Assembly (NCBI GenBank): GCA_002362735.1
Contig: DEUU01000149.1
Coordinates: 1 to 5,372 of the forward strand
Reading direction: 5' to 3'
Length of the DNA stretch: 5,372 bases
Source of the DNA: Dehalococcoidia bacterium UBA3254
GTDB lineage: Bacteria; Chloroflexota; Dehalococcoidia; Dehalococcoidales; UBA3254
Shown: one piece after another, positions 4,923-5,372 of the stretch
How positions within the stretch are numbered: position 1 is the first letter of the stretch
Layout: each line of letters begins with the position of its first letter
Made by a program: the position numbers and the translations under genes
Notes under the pieces: generated by a model
What the model saw: only the letters and a program-made list of their open reading frames with translations
What the model was told of the DNA's origin: nothing
The model's database searches: none

Positions 4923-5372
4923 ATGAGCCGGCGGGAAATGAGAATCGCGGGATTTGGCGGCCAGGGCGTAGTACTGGCCGGACAGATCGTTGGGCAGTCG
5001 GTCGCTATTTACGATAAGCAGTATGCGTCCTTCACCCAGAACTACGGTCCGGAAGCCCGGGGCGGTTCCTGCACAGCCGAAATCGTGGCCGCTGAAGATC
5101 CCATCGGGTATCCTTATTTAACCAAACCTCATATAGTAATTATTCTTTCTCAGGATGCTTACAACAAGTATGGAAAGGACCTTTCTGAGGATACTCTTTT
5201 GATCATTGATCCGGACCTGGTCAAACCGGACCCATCCCAGCAGCATCCCTATTTAAGCGTTCCCGCCAACCGGACTGCCCGGGAGATGGGAAGGGTGGTA
5301 GTGGCTAACATTGTACTGCTGGGGTTTTTAGGGGGCGTCAGCGCATTTTTCTACGCGCACTGCGTTCGCGAC
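4923..5372 (+). CDS. korC: 2-oxoacid:ferredoxin oxidoreductase, gamma subunit, 3'-truncated by window edge
   Basis: From the ATG at 4923 the frame is open for exactly 150 codons to the window end, with no stop. The usual length is about 180 residues, so roughly the last 30 are missing. GFGGQGVVLAG (10-20) is the glycine-rich signature of the POR/KOR gamma domain, followed by YGPEARGG (41-48) and SCTAEIV (49-55), both typical. The late VANIVLLG block also fits. The gamma subunit completes the alpha-beta-gamma core and is thought to help in CoA binding. GGAGG (4911-4915) stands 7 bases before the ATG, and the gap after korB is 22 bases, so it belongs to the same transcript. The final residues after LLGFLGGVS are only loosely family-like, but the in-frame reading is acceptable. 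Confidence 0.9.
   Translation, partial: MSRREMRIAGFGGQGVVLAGQIVGQSVAIYDKQYASFTQNYGPEARGGSCTAEIVAAEDPIGYPYLTKPHIVIILSQDAYNKYGKDLSEDTLLIIDPDLVKPDPSQQHPYLSVPANRTAREMGRVVVANIVLLGFLGGVSAFFYAHCVRD

Overview
The window reads as ordinary bacterial chromosome, about 50% GC in most genes, from a probably anaerobic organism. The main clue is a four-subunit, ferredoxin-dependent 2-oxoacid oxidoreductase operon (ferredoxin, alpha, beta, gamma) of the kind common in Dehalococcoidia, Clostridia, sulfate reducers and archaea. A sigma70-type promoter, Shine-Dalgarno sites and a PlsY-type membrane protein point to Bacteria. A Chloroflexota or Firmicutes-like anaerobe is my guess from gene content and is not proven by the sequence.

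Layout. Bases 1-1353 (+ strand) hold the end of a DegV/FakB-like fatty-acid-binding protein whose start lies outside the window, overlapped by one base (TAATG) with a divergent PlsY-like multi-span membrane protein. Bases 1382-2331 (- strand) hold an AT-rich class I O-methyltransferase followed by a small DUF2795 protein. Bases 2332-2576 are a divergent control region with a candidate promoter in each direction and two perfect palindromes, one lying on the predicted transcription start of the + operon. Bases 2577-5372 (+ strand) are korD-korA-korB-korC, with korC running off the window. korC has no stop codon inside the window and was found by reading from a strong ribosome-binding site at 4911.

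How the genes fit together. KorA and KorB form the thiamine-diphosphate core, KorC is the gamma subunit and KorD is the 2[4Fe-4S] electron carrier. Together they interconvert 2-oxoglutarate (or a related 2-oxoacid), CoA and oxidised ferredoxin with succinyl-CoA (or the corresponding acyl-CoA), CO2 and reduced ferredoxin. The DegV and PlsY families both belong to acyl-phosphate and phospholipid metabolism (FakB presents fatty acid to a kinase; PlsY uses acyl-phosphate), so their coupling makes sense. Both copies here, however, lack signature residues of the characterised enzymes. I saw no mobile element, CRISPR array, RNA gene or clear new multi-gene system. The most testable observations are the palindrome on the kor start site and the degenerate DegV/PlsY pair.
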